Below are positions 38,655 to 47,930 of a stretch of 64,000 nt of DNA, piece after piece (the stretch's first letter is position 1; the number at the start of each line of letters is the position of its first letter). This stretch comes from Helicobacter cetorum. GTDB lineage: Bacteria > Campylobacterota > Campylobacteria > Campylobacterales > DZAY01. Location: contig DZAY01000002.1 of the NCBI GenBank assembly GCA_022729735.1, forward strand, positions 1-64,000, given 5' to 3'. Under the pieces are notes generated by a model. It did no database searches. It was not told the origin of the DNA and saw only the letters and a program-made list of their open reading frames with translations. The translations under genes were made by a program, and so were the position numbers.

Positions 38655-40915
38655 GAAAATTCAAATTTGAAAAAGATGGAGTAGCTAAAGAGTTAAATAC
38701 TCCATTAGCTAATAACCAATTCAAAATTAGCTGTGCAGAAGTTGGCGAAAGAGTTGAGCCATTAAAAGCTATATTTAAAGTTGATGGAATTACAGTTGGA
38801 GAACTTGAGCAACCTATTAGTTGTGAAGTTGTAAATGCAGACAATATACAACCTCCATATCTTTTTAAAGATTGGCAAATTGTTGTTGAGAAATATTATA
38901 ACTTAACTTTTATAGAGACTTATCAAGCTATTTTATTAAAATTTTATATTGATGAAAGTTATGAAGAGCCTTTCACAGTGATAATTAATAAAAAGCAAGT
39001 AATAAAACTAATAGTTCCAAATCTAAAAATGGCATACGAAATTATTAGCACATATGGATATTTTAATTTTGAAGTAGATAAAAATTATCTTCATGATAAA
39101 GATTATTTAAAATTCAGTATTAGTGAAATGCCAATAACAACACCATCTTGTGATATGTATAGCCCTACTTTATTTTATATTGTTGAAGAAGATACAGAAG
39201 ATTTTGAAACTATATTTTTATTATCAAAGTTAATCCTTGACAATGAAAAGAAGTTAGCCATTAATTATCCACATACACACTATTATGCCATAAAAAATAA
39301 AATATTAATAATAGATGTTGGTTTGGAAGCTAATATCAGTAAAAGTCAAGATATTAGAATTAAAAGACTTATTGAGTTAGGATATGTAGATGTAATTGAA
39401 TTAAGTTTAAACGGCACACCTCCTAATTCGCCATACTATGCCACACTTAGAAAAGATTATATAAAGTGTGATATGAGAAATTTAGATGTGATTTTGAGTT
39501 ATTACAACTTCTATTTTGGAACTATAGACCAAATAAAAGAGTTTTATTTTTATTATAAAGGTCAAATAATAGAACTTGAAAATGGTATTTTAAATTATAA
39601 GTTTGCTAAGCATATTGAAAACTTTATCAATAATGTTGGCTTTACACAAACTCAAATAGATGAAATTCCTCGCTTAGATGTAATTCAATATCTACTAATT
39701 GGTGCTTTGAAGAGAATAAACAGTGGTGAATACAACATCACAGAAGCTAATATTATCTCTCATAAAGTATATTTTGGAGAAGAGATACGAATTATTAGTG
39801 ATGATGGTTATGTATATCATATTCCATATCTATTTCCAAAGATAAATAGTGCAAATAAAATCAACATAGAAAATGTCTATCATCCAGAGCTTGGAGTAAT
39901 TGCCACAATAGAAAATGGTATTTTAAAATCAAACGATAATGGTGCAAGTATTGCACGAAATTTAAATCTACCATTTCACACAATCGATACACAAAACAGT
40001 AGTGCAATGCCAACTAATTTAGGCTTTATCCCAACTATCATAAATCCAAATCTATATGGTGAAAAAACAAAAGAAGAGTATGAATACGATAAGAGAGAAG
40101 AAGAAAACAACACCCCTTTTGTATCAAAAACTTCAACTAATATTAGCTTTAACAGTGGCAGTTTAACTGCGATAAATCCAAATAGCTCAAGCTTTACATT
40201 AGCAGAAGATGATATAACTCTACTAAATGAAATTGAAACCAAAGCAGACCAAACAACATATATTGCACCAGCAGTTTGGAGCATAAAGCTATATAAAATA
40301 TTAGCTACATTTAGCAATAAATCAATCTTCACAAACCATTTTGAAGATATTGGAGATTGTCAATTCATAGTAGATGGATTGATAGAATTCAAAGATAGTG
40401 GAATTGTAAAGCAAACATTTTTAGCACTACATCAAATGTTAGTAGATTTTGTTTCGCAAATAGTTGGCAAATTAGAGCTAATGGAGCTTGTTCGTTCTTA
40501 TCAAAACGAAGATGACGAAATTGTAAATGAATATAATGCCAAAGTTTATGATATTACAGAAGTTAAATCAATAATCAAAGCTCGATTAGATAGTTTAACA
40601 GTTTTGGAATTTAGATACAATGTTTTCAAAAACTACATATTTGTTCCAGCTAATCACCCATTTTTTCAAGATTTAACAGATGAAAAAATCTATGAACCTA
40701 TAACTTCAACAGAGCTTTTAATATTTAATAGAATAGCAAAAGCTCCAATAGAGTTTCAAGCTACGGGAGTAGAAAAAAAACCAACGATAAAAGCCACATT
40801 TACTGAAAATGAAAATGATATTGAAATCAGTCTTGAGGGCATAAGTGGAGAAGATAGCGATGGCAATGAACTCACATCAACAATCCCAAATACAATATCT
40901 TTTGGAGGTTTATAA
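38651..40915 (+). CDS. Large phage structural protein (tail-associated)
   Basis: A 754-residue protein of unknown family. It has no membrane segment, and mixed beta-rich and helical regions. Position inside the plus-strand structural operon, overlapping both neighbours, supports a virion role such as a tail or baseplate-like protein. Confidence 0.5.
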   Translation: MRKFKFEKDGVAKELNTPLANNQFKISCAEVGERVEPLKAIFKVDGITVGELEQPISCEVVNADNIQPPYLFKDWQIVVEKYYNLTFIETYQAILLKFYIDESYEEPFTVIINKKQVIKLIVPNLKMAYEIISTYGYFNFEVDKNYLHDKDYLKFSISEMPITTPSCDMYSPTLFYIVEEDTEDFETIFLLSKLILDNEKKLAINYPHTHYYAIKNKILIIDVGLEANISKSQDIRIKRLIELGYVDVIELSLNGTPPNSPYYATLRKDYIKCDMRNLDVILSYYNFYFGTIDQIKEFYFYYKGQIIELENGILNYKFAKHIENFINNVGFTQTQIDEIPRLDVIQYLLIGALKRINSGEYNITEANIISHKVYFGEEIRIISDDGYVYHIPYLFPKINSANKINIENVYHPELGVIATIENGILKSNDNGASIARNLNLPFHTIDTQNSSAMPTNLGFIPTIINPNLYGEKTKEEYEYDKREEENNTPFVSKTSTNISFNSGSLTAINPNSSSFTLAEDDITLLNEIETKADQTTYIAPAVWSIKLYKILATFSNKSIFTNHFEDIGDCQFIVDGLIEFKDSGIVKQTFLALHQMLVDFVSQIVGKLELMELVRSYQNEDDEIVNEYNAKVYDITEVKSIIKARLDSLTVLEFRYNVFKNYIFVPANHPFFQDLTDEKIYEPITSTELLIFNRIAKAPIEFQATGVEKKPTIKATFTENENDIEISLEGISGEDSDGNELTSTIPNTISFGGL

Positions 40916-41844
40916 TGGCTATTGGAACAACAGGTAAAGTTTATGATGTTGGCAAGGCTTTAGTAGCTTATAATGCAGATACCAAAAAGTTAAAAGTAGT
41001 TGCAAAAAAGCGAGGTGATAACTCAACCATATATATTGGAATAAATGGACAAAACATTAGAGTGAAATTAAGTGGTGGCAATCAAGATATATCAGTTGCA
41101 AATCAAACAAACCCAACTCCACAATCACCAGACCAAGCACCAATAACTTACAGACAAGGCAAACTTATTAAGCTAAATGGTGAGTTTTTAGAAATGCAAG
41201 GTTGTAGCTACTCTACACAGCAAATGAGATTAGGAGCTACACAATTTAGCGATTATGCAAGACAAGTAATTCCAAGCTTTGATTATAGAGAAATGATTTT
41301 AGATAGCGATGGTAAATTATATTTAGGCAAACGGATTGGATTTACTGGAGAGTGTGGAGGTTTATCAAATAAAGAAAAAGAAGAGCTTGATATGAGCCGT
41401 TTCCCAACAGATTTGCTCACTCTAAATCCAAGCACAATGCAATCAGAACCAGCAAAGATTGTTGAAATTGCAGTAAGTAGAATTGGTTATTACTTTAGAT
41501 ACAACAATGGTTATGCTTATCAAATGCCAAAATTTTCTCAATTGCTTTTAATTGGCACAAATATAGCAGGATTTAAACGAAATGATTGCATTAGTTATAA
41601 TAAAAATGATGGAAAAGTTGAAACAATAACTTTTAATCCATCAGATTTAGAATATAACTTTTTAGAAATTAGCGAAACAGATTATCAAGAATGGTATAAA
41701 AAAGCAAATATCTATGATTTAAATAATGGATATGCAAATAATAGAATTAAGAAAAAGCTTTGTTGGGGAGGAACTGGAAACTTAGGCGAAGTAGTTGGAG
41801 TTGGTTTAGAAGCGATAAAGCCTTGCTTGAGATTAAATTGGTAG
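40915..41844 (+). CDS. Phage tail or receptor-binding-like protein
   Basis: A 309-residue protein beginning MAIGTTGKVYDVGKALVAYN. The C-terminal end (CWGGTGNLGEVVGVG followed by KPCLRLNW) resembles the end of DUF6273/formylglycine-fold domains found in phage tail and adhesin proteins. It overlaps the preceding gene by one base. Confidence 0.5.
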   Translation: MAIGTTGKVYDVGKALVAYNADTKKLKVVAKKRGDNSTIYIGINGQNIRVKLSGGNQDISVANQTNPTPQSPDQAPITYRQGKLIKLNGEFLEMQGCSYSTQQMRLGATQFSDYARQVIPSFDYREMILDSDGKLYLGKRIGFTGECGGLSNKEKEELDMSRFPTDLLTLNPSTMQSEPAKIVEIAVSRIGYYFRYNNGYAYQMPKFSQLLLIGTNIAGFKRNDCISYNKNDGKVETITFNPSDLEYNFLEISETDYQEWYKKANIYDLNNGYANNRIKKKLCWGGTGNLGEVVGVGLEAIKPCLRLNW

Positions 41845-41853
41845 GAGAAAATT

Positions 41854-42204
41854 ATGAATTTAGAAATTGAGCAAAACGAATGTTATGACAATATAACAAT
41901 AAAAACAGCAAATATGGGAACTTTAGAAATAACAGATGTTGGAATAACATTTGATGGAAGTGTAGATTTAGTCAAAACTCCATTTAATAGCACAAATAGT
42001 TGGTATGAAGTAGCTCCAGTTAAATTTTATCCATTTTTACAACAGTTTGGAGAATATCACAAACATACAGAAAGCAACACTATATTTTTTAATGGAGTTA
42101 CACCAACTTTATCAGATAATATTATGTTTAACGACTTCTCTTATCATATCATTTGGGGTAGCTTTTTTACACCAGTTGATAAAGATACAATAGGCACAAT
42201 CTGA
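41854..42204 (+). CDS. Hypothetical phage structural protein
   Basis: A 116-residue beta-rich protein (MNLEIEQNECYDNITIKTANMG). No family is recognised. It has a GGAG site and shares one base with the next gene, inside the structural operon. Confidence 0.5.
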   Translation: MNLEIEQNECYDNITIKTANMGTLEITDVGITFDGSVDLVKTPFNSTNSWYEVAPVKFYPFLQQFGEYHKHTESNTIFFNGVTPTLSDNIMFNDFSYHIIWGSFFTPVDKDTIGTI

Positions 42205-42752
42205 TGTTTAGAGTGGATACAAGAGGGATTGAGGTAGATAAAAATATCTCAATTCACACAAATAAAAATATAGAGTTTGTGAAGTTTTATGAAATGCAAA
42301 CAAAAGCAATACATGAGCTAAACTACAATCAAATATCAGAAAATAGATTTGAAATAGAGCTAATTGGCAAATATGGTTATTTAATCGCTAAAGTTGGAAA
42401 TGTTGGAGTTGTTAGAAAAACTGTTGGGATATTAAATAGCTTTGTAATTTATGCAAAAAAAAGAGTTAAATATAAAGAGCATGACATAAATTTAAATCTA
42501 TTAAATGAAACAGAAGCTACTGAAATATTCCCAAATTTTTATCTCATTCAGTACTCATCAAGTGCTTATCTTGTTAGCTTTTTAAATAAAAAAGTGATGG
42601 TAAAAGATAGAGAGCTATTTCAATTTGGAGTAGATTTAAAAGATGTGGTAATTCCACAAATGAGTTTAGAAACTATAAACTTTGATAATCTTGAAATACC
42701 AACAGTTTCTATTCCACAAATCACAATAGATTATCCAAACATTAGGAGATAA
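42204..42752 (+). CDS. Hypothetical phage structural protein
   Basis: A 182-residue protein (MFRVDTRGIEVDKNISIHTN) with beta-rich composition and a C-terminal low-complexity stretch of short beta repeats (VIPQMSLETI, VSIPQITIDY). The family is unknown. Confidence 0.5.
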   Translation: MFRVDTRGIEVDKNISIHTNKNIEFVKFYEMQTKAIHELNYNQISENRFEIELIGKYGYLIAKVGNVGVVRKTVGILNSFVIYAKKRVKYKEHDINLNLLNETEATEIFPNFYLIQYSSSAYLVSFLNKKVMVKDRELFQFGVDLKDVVIPQMSLETINFDNLEIPTVSIPQITIDYPNIRR

Positions 42753-42757
42753 AAAAA

Positions 42758-43051
42758 ATGGCAGATGAAAACTTAGAAGAAAAGATAAAAGAAGCTGTAA
42801 AAACCAAAAAAGAAGAGATTGATAAAAACTTTAGCTTATTAGATAAAGAGATTGAAACTTCAATTAGTAGAGGTTATGCAAATATCCAAAGGCTTAATTC
42901 AAGTTGGTTAGGATTTATTGCCAACTCATCAACTACAAATCTAAATGAAGCTCTATCAATTTTAAACTCAACTCACATAGAAAATCCCAACTTAGAATTT
43001 AAAAAAGGTAACTCAAATGCAAGAGTTATCACAAACATTACAGGAGTATAA
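42758..43051 (+). CDS. Small helical phage protein
   Basis: A 97-residue protein with a charged helical N-terminus (LEEKIKEAVKTKKEEIDKNF). No family is recognised. It stands 5 bases after the preceding gene and one base before the next. Confidence 0.5.
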   Translation: MADENLEEKIKEAVKTKKEEIDKNFSLLDKEIETSISRGYANIQRLNSSWLGFIANSSTTNLNEALSILNSTHIENPNLEFKKGNSNARVITNITGV

Positions 43052-43052
43052 A

Positions 43053-43967
43053 ATGGCATATAATCAAGAATTTGTAAAAACAATTATTCGAGATATTTCA
43101 GCAGAAGTTGTAAATGGCGATGAAAGTCTATTTAATTTAGCAAACAACTCTATGAAAACATTTTTAGAAGAGAGTAGCTTGACAGATACAGAAAAAGCAA
43201 AAAACTACACAATGTTCTTAACAAATTTATCTACAACAGCAGTTCAGCAAATCGTGCAAATGGGAGGACAAATCGCACTTGATTATCAGCTAAAAGAAGC
43301 AGAAACAGCAAAAATATTAGCCGAAACTAAATATAATGTAGAGCATCTATTCCCAGCACAAAAAGATAAATTAGTTGCTGAAAAAGATTTGATAAATATT
43401 GAAAAAGATTTCAAAGATTATCAAACAAAAAGCATTTTACCAAATGAAAAAGATAAATTAATCGCAGAAAAAGAGTTATTAAGTTCTCAAAAAGATAAAT
43501 TAGTTGCTGAAAAAGATTTGATAAATATTGAAAAAGATTTCAAAGATTATCAAACAAAAAGCATTTTACCAAATGAAAAAGATAAATTAATCGCAGAAAA
43601 AGAGTTATTAAGTTCTCAAAAGAGTTTCATAAGCACTCAAATAGAATATTATGAAGACAAAATAGAAGCTGAAATTTCAGTTTTAAATGCTGAATTTTGG
43701 TCAAAAAAGGCTCAAATTCAAGGAGCAATTGCTGAAATATCAATCAAAAAAGCTCAAATTGATGAAATAGGAGCAAATATATTTAAGCTAAATAAAGAAG
43801 CTGAAAAACTTGTAGCAGAAAAAGTTAGCCTTGGTCAAGATGGAGAGTTTAAACTAAGACAAGCTGATGGAGTTGAGCGAGGAATAAAAGCAAATTTAGA
43901 AATAGAAAAATTAAAAGCACAAAATCAGCTTGAAATAGCAGGTATTCAAGCAATGGCAAGTGTCTAA
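43053..43967 (+). CDS. Long coiled-coil phage protein with internal duplication
   Basis: A 304-residue, almost wholly helical protein rich in Lys and Glu. Residues about 104-189 are two identical 43-residue copies (KDKLVAEKDLINIEKDF...). The start at ATG 43053 has GGAG at 43043. It is probably an elongated internal or tail component whose length is set by the repeat. Confidence 0.6.
   Translation: MAYNQEFVKTIIRDISAEVVNGDESLFNLANNSMKTFLEESSLTDTEKAKNYTMFLTNLSTTAVQQIVQMGGQIALDYQLKEAETAKILAETKYNVEHLFPAQKDKLVAEKDLINIEKDFKDYQTKSILPNEKDKLIAEKELLSSQKDKLVAEKDLINIEKDFKDYQTKSILPNEKDKLIAEKELLSSQKSFISTQIEYYEDKIEAEISVLNAEFWSKKAQIQGAIAEISIKKAQIDEIGANIFKLNKEAEKLVAEKVSLGQDGEFKLRQADGVERGIKANLEIEKLKAQNQLEIAGIQAMASV
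43362..43619 (+). repeat. Perfect 129-bp tandem duplication
   Basis: Copies 43362-43490 and 43491-43619 are identical base for base and in frame, each encoding 43 residues. Confidence 0.97.
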
Positions 43968-44881
43968 TGCAAACAGCAGAAGTATTAACTCTTTGGAATA
44001 GATTTAAAGATTTCTTTTTAGCAGATTACAAAAACTCTTATCCAAATGCAACACATCAAATAGAAGTTGCAACACAAAGCAATATTCTATTTTCACTTTA
44101 TAAATCCATAATGAGTGTAGCAAGAATAACTAATGCTACAAAGCTACAAGAAGATTTACCAAGTGCAAAAATACCTTTAAAAAAAATAGCTCAAAATAGA
44201 ATTCTAAGATTTCCAAATGAGCCAACAGCTGATAATAATTTTGATATAGATGATGATTTGGTTTTGGCTTGTATATATTTATCACTTAGCGATTTTGGGA
44301 TTACAATTTATATGGGTGAATACAATCAAATTATTGCAGATTATATCAAGTTAGAAACAGTGATAAATAGTAGCAATAGTGAAGTGATAGAAGAGACTAT
44401 TTATTTTAAATATAGTAGTGATGGTGAAAGTTGGCATAGTGAATTCCAAGCTGATGATATATATTTATCAATTTATCAAAACGATAGCTGGAGCAGTGCA
44501 ATAAGATTTGTAGGTAGAGATGGAGTAAATACAAATAGTGAGCCAAATCAATCAAATGAGCCAACTAATACAGGATTTAATATTGATAACTTTGATGAGT
44601 TTGGAAATGTAATGGGTGAAGTTAATTACTCTTTTTTTCAAACTCAAACATCAGCAGGTTTCGCATTTAGTGGTGATACTACATTTAATTTTGATTTTAC
44701 AAATGCACTAATTGGACATATTTATACAGTTCTATTTTATACTGATGGAGTAAATACAGTTACAATTAATGGTGTTTTGGGTGATGTGAGTGTAGATATT
44801 TCATCTTATACAGTTATTCATCAATACATTTATGATGGACTTGAAGCATTTGCAATAAATAATAAATCTATTCCAAACTAA
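43967..44881 (+). CDS. Phage tail-fibre-like protein
   Basis: A 304-residue protein. The N-terminal half is helical; residues about 145-185 carry a motif seen in phage fibre/host-recognition proteins (FKYSSDGESWHSEF followed by IYQNDSWSSAIRFVGRDG). A Ser/Asn-rich linker and a beta-rich C-terminus follow. It overlaps both neighbours by one base. Confidence 0.55.
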   Translation: MQTAEVLTLWNRFKDFFLADYKNSYPNATHQIEVATQSNILFSLYKSIMSVARITNATKLQEDLPSAKIPLKKIAQNRILRFPNEPTADNNFDIDDDLVLACIYLSLSDFGITIYMGEYNQIIADYIKLETVINSSNSEVIEETIYFKYSSDGESWHSEFQADDIYLSIYQNDSWSSAIRFVGRDGVNTNSEPNQSNEPTNTGFNIDNFDEFGNVMGEVNYSFFQTQTSAGFAFSGDTTFNFDFTNALIGHIYTVLFYTDGVNTVTINGVLGDVSVDISSYTVIHQYIYDGLEAFAINNKSIPN

Positions 44882-46257
44882 TGCAAATAAAAGTCCCATA
44901 TTCAAATCCAAATAGCAAAAATTTATTAACCAAAGAGTTAATGCACGGAGTATTTCATCAAGCTTTGATAAATGATTTAAATAGAGGTGTTAGCTCTTTT
45001 CTTAGTAGATATAGAGATAATATATTTGATGTAGATAGATTTAATCATAAAAGTGCGATGGAACAAACAATGCTTGATGCAGATATTCCAACAGTTGAAA
45101 AAATTAGAGAAAACTCATATTTACCAAACTATATTGAAGTAGATAATAGAGTTCCAACTATCATATCAAAAACGAAGCCAATCAAAAATCCAACATATCT
45201 ATGGGAAAAAGAGCTTATATTTACAAAAGATAACAAAATCGGAGTTTTTATTCCAATAGGTTATCCACCAATAGTTGGATATAGCTATAAAGATGATAAA
45301 GAAGATGAGCATATATATCGAGTTACTTCAAGCTCAACTTTGGCTAAATATGAAAATGGTGTAATGATAGAAAATTATAAACAGCAAATTAAAATATTTA
45401 AACTTGCTCTTGCAGATATAGAAAATGGAGATTTTCAAGAAGCTAAAACATTAGAGTTTGAATTTAGCAATACAAATCTCTACTTTTCAAAATTTATGTT
45501 TGTAAATAGCTATATCGATGGCAAAAGCTATCTAATTCTTAAATGTTATAAATTTATAAAAATATATGATATTGAAGATTTTAGTATCAAATATGAATAT
45601 GAATTTAAAGATGATAGTGATAGATTAGCTTTTGATAAAGCCGATAGAGCAAGAGTTCATTACACAACCAAAAACGATAAAGATACAGCAACTATTTTAA
45701 TATATAATAGTAGTGGCACTAAATTTGATTGTTATATTATAAATAGTGATGAAACAAAAAGAGTTAGTTTTGATTTAGAAACTACATATATTGAGTGTGA
45801 TATATCGCAAATAACAAATAATATTTACTTCATCAAATCAAACATTCCAAAATCAAAAGCAAAATATTTTAAAGTAATAAATGGCAAAACTTTTGAGCAA
45901 CAAATTGCTAAGAAATCCGATTTGATGGGATTTAAATCAAGATATGACTACTGTAATAATATGCGATTTACAGATACCCAAAGTTCTTATGATGGATATT
46001 TTTATAACTACAACTTTATCCATAATGGAATATTCACGACAAAACCCAAAATACCAGACGGATTTAATATCATAGACAACAGCACAAAAGATAGCGACCT
46101 AATCCAAAGTAGTAATGCAATATTTTATAGCTCAAATTACATTAAATTTAAACCAATGGGAATTCAAGTTAGCAACTCCAAATCTTTCGCAATCAAAACA
46201 AAAAAATCAATCATAATAATAAATGGAAACAAGGTTTATGGAGTGAAAACCAACTAA
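44881..46257 (+). CDS. Hypothetical phage structural protein
   Basis: A 458-residue protein (MQIKVPYSNPNSKNLLTKEL), beta-rich with many aromatic residues. No family is recognised. It is the last gene before a 149-base gap that holds the promoter region of the next two-gene cassette. Confidence 0.5.
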   Translation: MQIKVPYSNPNSKNLLTKELMHGVFHQALINDLNRGVSSFLSRYRDNIFDVDRFNHKSAMEQTMLDADIPTVEKIRENSYLPNYIEVDNRVPTIISKTKPIKNPTYLWEKELIFTKDNKIGVFIPIGYPPIVGYSYKDDKEDEHIYRVTSSSTLAKYENGVMIENYKQQIKIFKLALADIENGDFQEAKTLEFEFSNTNLYFSKFMFVNSYIDGKSYLILKCYKFIKIYDIEDFSIKYEYEFKDDSDRLAFDKADRARVHYTTKNDKDTATILIYNSSGTKFDCYIINSDETKRVSFDLETTYIECDISQITNNIYFIKSNIPKSKAKYFKVINGKTFEQQIAKKSDLMGFKSRYDYCNNMRFTDTQSSYDGYFYNYNFIHNGIFTTKPKIPDGFNIIDNSTKDSDLIQSSNAIFYSSNYIKFKPMGIQVSNSKSFAIKTKKSIIIINGNKVYGVKTN

Positions 46258-46406
46258 TCTAAAATATTTTGTTTTATTTTTTGAAAAATTAACTCTATTT
46301 CACTTTTATTTAATGAAATCTCTTCTTTTGTGAAATGGAGTAAGAATTAATTAACTCTTTTTAATAGCGATATTGTTAAAATAATTTAATAAATTAAAAA
46401 AAGGGA

Positions 46407-46652
46407 ATGGAAATGCAAAAAAATGAGAAAATTTTTAATCTATTTGATGAAAAAGAGTCTATTGAAATAACAAATAGTGGAATAAGTAAGGGAATAGAGT
46501 TATTAGCAGATAATAATATAGTTTTAAATAAACTTTTTGAGCAAAAAAATGGAGATAATGAAAATATAAACTCATTTTTAAAGAGATATTCAAAAAGTGA
46601 GCTAAATAGTAATGATAAATTAATTATAAATAAATATAAAGCTGTAAAATGA
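46407..46652 (+). CDS. Small protein, first gene of a two-gene insert in the structural region
   Basis: An 81-residue charged helical protein (the start may be the ATG at 46407 or at 46413; AAAGGGA lies upstream). No family is recognised. The last 4 bases overlap the next gene (ATGA). The preceding 149 bases are very AT-rich and include GTTAAAAT-like -10 candidates and an inverted repeat TTTCAC/GTGAAA. Independent expression is likely. Confidence 0.55.
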   Translation: MEMQKNEKIFNLFDEKESIEITNSGISKGIELLADNNIVLNKLFEQKNGDNENINSFLKRYSKSELNSNDKLIINKYKAVK

Positions 46653-47080
46653 ATACAGTAGCAATTAGATTTAGATTAATAGATGCTATGAAAATCATAT
46701 CAATATTTTTAGAAAATGAGTATGAAGAGAGAGAAAAAGATATAGTAAGAGTTCAATTAGAAGGAGCTATACAAAAAGCTATATTGAAAATAGGCATATA
46801 TCAAAGAAATTTTGGAATAGATATGCAAAATCCAGAATTATTAAGAGATGTGTGTTTTTTGGGTAGTTGTTTTTTAGAGCAAAGCACAAATAATTTTAGA
46901 TTTTATAAAGCTGTTGTAAAAGCTTGTTTTGCAATAGTAGAAATAGGCACTGGTAAAAGTGTTGATGAAAATTTTGTAAAAAAAATAATGAAAGCAATGA
47001 GTAGCTATCAATGCAATAGTGGTGTATTATTTCAAACAGAAGCTTTTTATTTCACATTTAAAGCTCATTTTAGAACTTAA
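46649..47080 (+). CDS. Hypothetical protein, second gene of a two-gene insert
   Basis: A 143-residue, mostly helical protein (MNTVAIRFRLIDAMKIISIF) with five scattered cysteines. No family is recognised. It is translationally coupled to the 81-residue protein. It could be a toxin-antitoxin or exclusion pair, but nothing in the sequence proves it. Confidence 0.55.
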   Translation: MNTVAIRFRLIDAMKIISIFLENEYEEREKDIVRVQLEGAIQKAILKIGIYQRNFGIDMQNPELLRDVCFLGSCFLEQSTNNFRFYKAVVKACFAIVEIGTGKSVDENFVKKIMKAMSSYQCNSGVLFQTEAFYFTFKAHFRT

Positions 47081-47093
47081 AGCAATTTAGCCC

Positions 47094-47131
47094 AAGTTAC
47101 CCTTAATTCGTCCATCTTTTTATCTTAAAAT
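47094..47131 (+). promoter_or_regulatory. Phage late promoter for the internal-protein operon
   Basis: AGTTA-CCC-TTAATTCGTCCA is followed by the -10 TAAAAT (47126-47131), starting 18 bases after the first T of TCGTCC. TCGTCC begins 46 bases before the ATG at 47154. Composition and spacing match the two promoters at 34616-34675. Confidence 0.7.
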
Positions 47132-47153
47132 ATAAGAAAAAAAGGATAAAAAG

Positions 47154-47921
47154 ATGGGTTTCATATCTTCATACGAACAAGGCAATCCAAATAGTGCGAA
47201 AAAATTTGCAGAGTGGGAAACTCCAAAGCAAGTTGTATATCCCAAACAAGGCACTCACACATTTCAAACTCCAGAGCTAAGAGCTTTATTTAATCAACCA
47301 AAAATTGATGTTAAACCTATTCAAGGTTTTAGCACTCAAGCAAATCAACTAATCTCAAATATAGCAAACATCAAACAGCAGAGATTAAATTTAGACCACC
47401 AAAAAACATTATCGAATATGTATAACCAAACAACACACAATCAAACTCAACTCCAAGCAACAAAACTCAATGAAGCTGGTGCTACAAATAGAATTGCTAT
47501 GCAAAATCAAAACAATTTAGACATAGCAAAACTTAGAACAAATACAACAACTCAAATGACACCTTATGAGCAATCTATGAGTGAATTAAAAGAGCAACAA
47601 CAAAGAGATTTTAGAGCAAAAAATGTTGATAATCTATTTGTAGAGTATAAAAATCTAAATGATAATGAAAAGAATATTGCAAAAAATATGTATATTCAAT
47701 ATGGAGCGATGCCACAATTTAAAAAAGGTGCGAAAGATGGTTGGTTTGGAGAATATGAAGATGATGTGCTTGATATGGACTACTACAATCAGTTTTTGCA
47801 ACCCAAACAGCCACAGCCACAACAACAAATAGGAGTGCCTCAACAATCACAACAACCTCAAACCAAACAACAGCCAACACAAAACTATGATTTAAATAGT
47901 TCAATTTGGTTAAAATATTAA
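47154..47921 (+). CDS. Gln-rich internal virion-like protein
   Basis: A 255-residue protein with a helical, Gln/Asn-rich middle and a C-terminal low-complexity stretch of PQQ repeats (residues about 220-245). No family is recognised. It lies directly before the 1576-residue protein under the third late promoter, so an internal or ejection role is likely. Confidence 0.5.
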   Translation: MGFISSYEQGNPNSAKKFAEWETPKQVVYPKQGTHTFQTPELRALFNQPKIDVKPIQGFSTQANQLISNIANIKQQRLNLDHQKTLSNMYNQTTHNQTQLQATKLNEAGATNRIAMQNQNNLDIAKLRTNTTTQMTPYEQSMSELKEQQQRDFRAKNVDNLFVEYKNLNDNEKNIAKNMYIQYGAMPQFKKGAKDGWFGEYEDDVLDMDYYNQFLQPKQPQPQQQIGVPQQSQQPQTKQQPTQNYDLNSSIWLKY

Positions 47922-47930
47922 GGACAAGAG

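Noticed and set aside
47655-47904. Minus-strand frames opposite the Gln-rich protein
   Set aside because: They arise from the low-complexity CAA/CCA repeats of the plus-strand gene, have no ribosome binding site and encode compositionally biased peptides.
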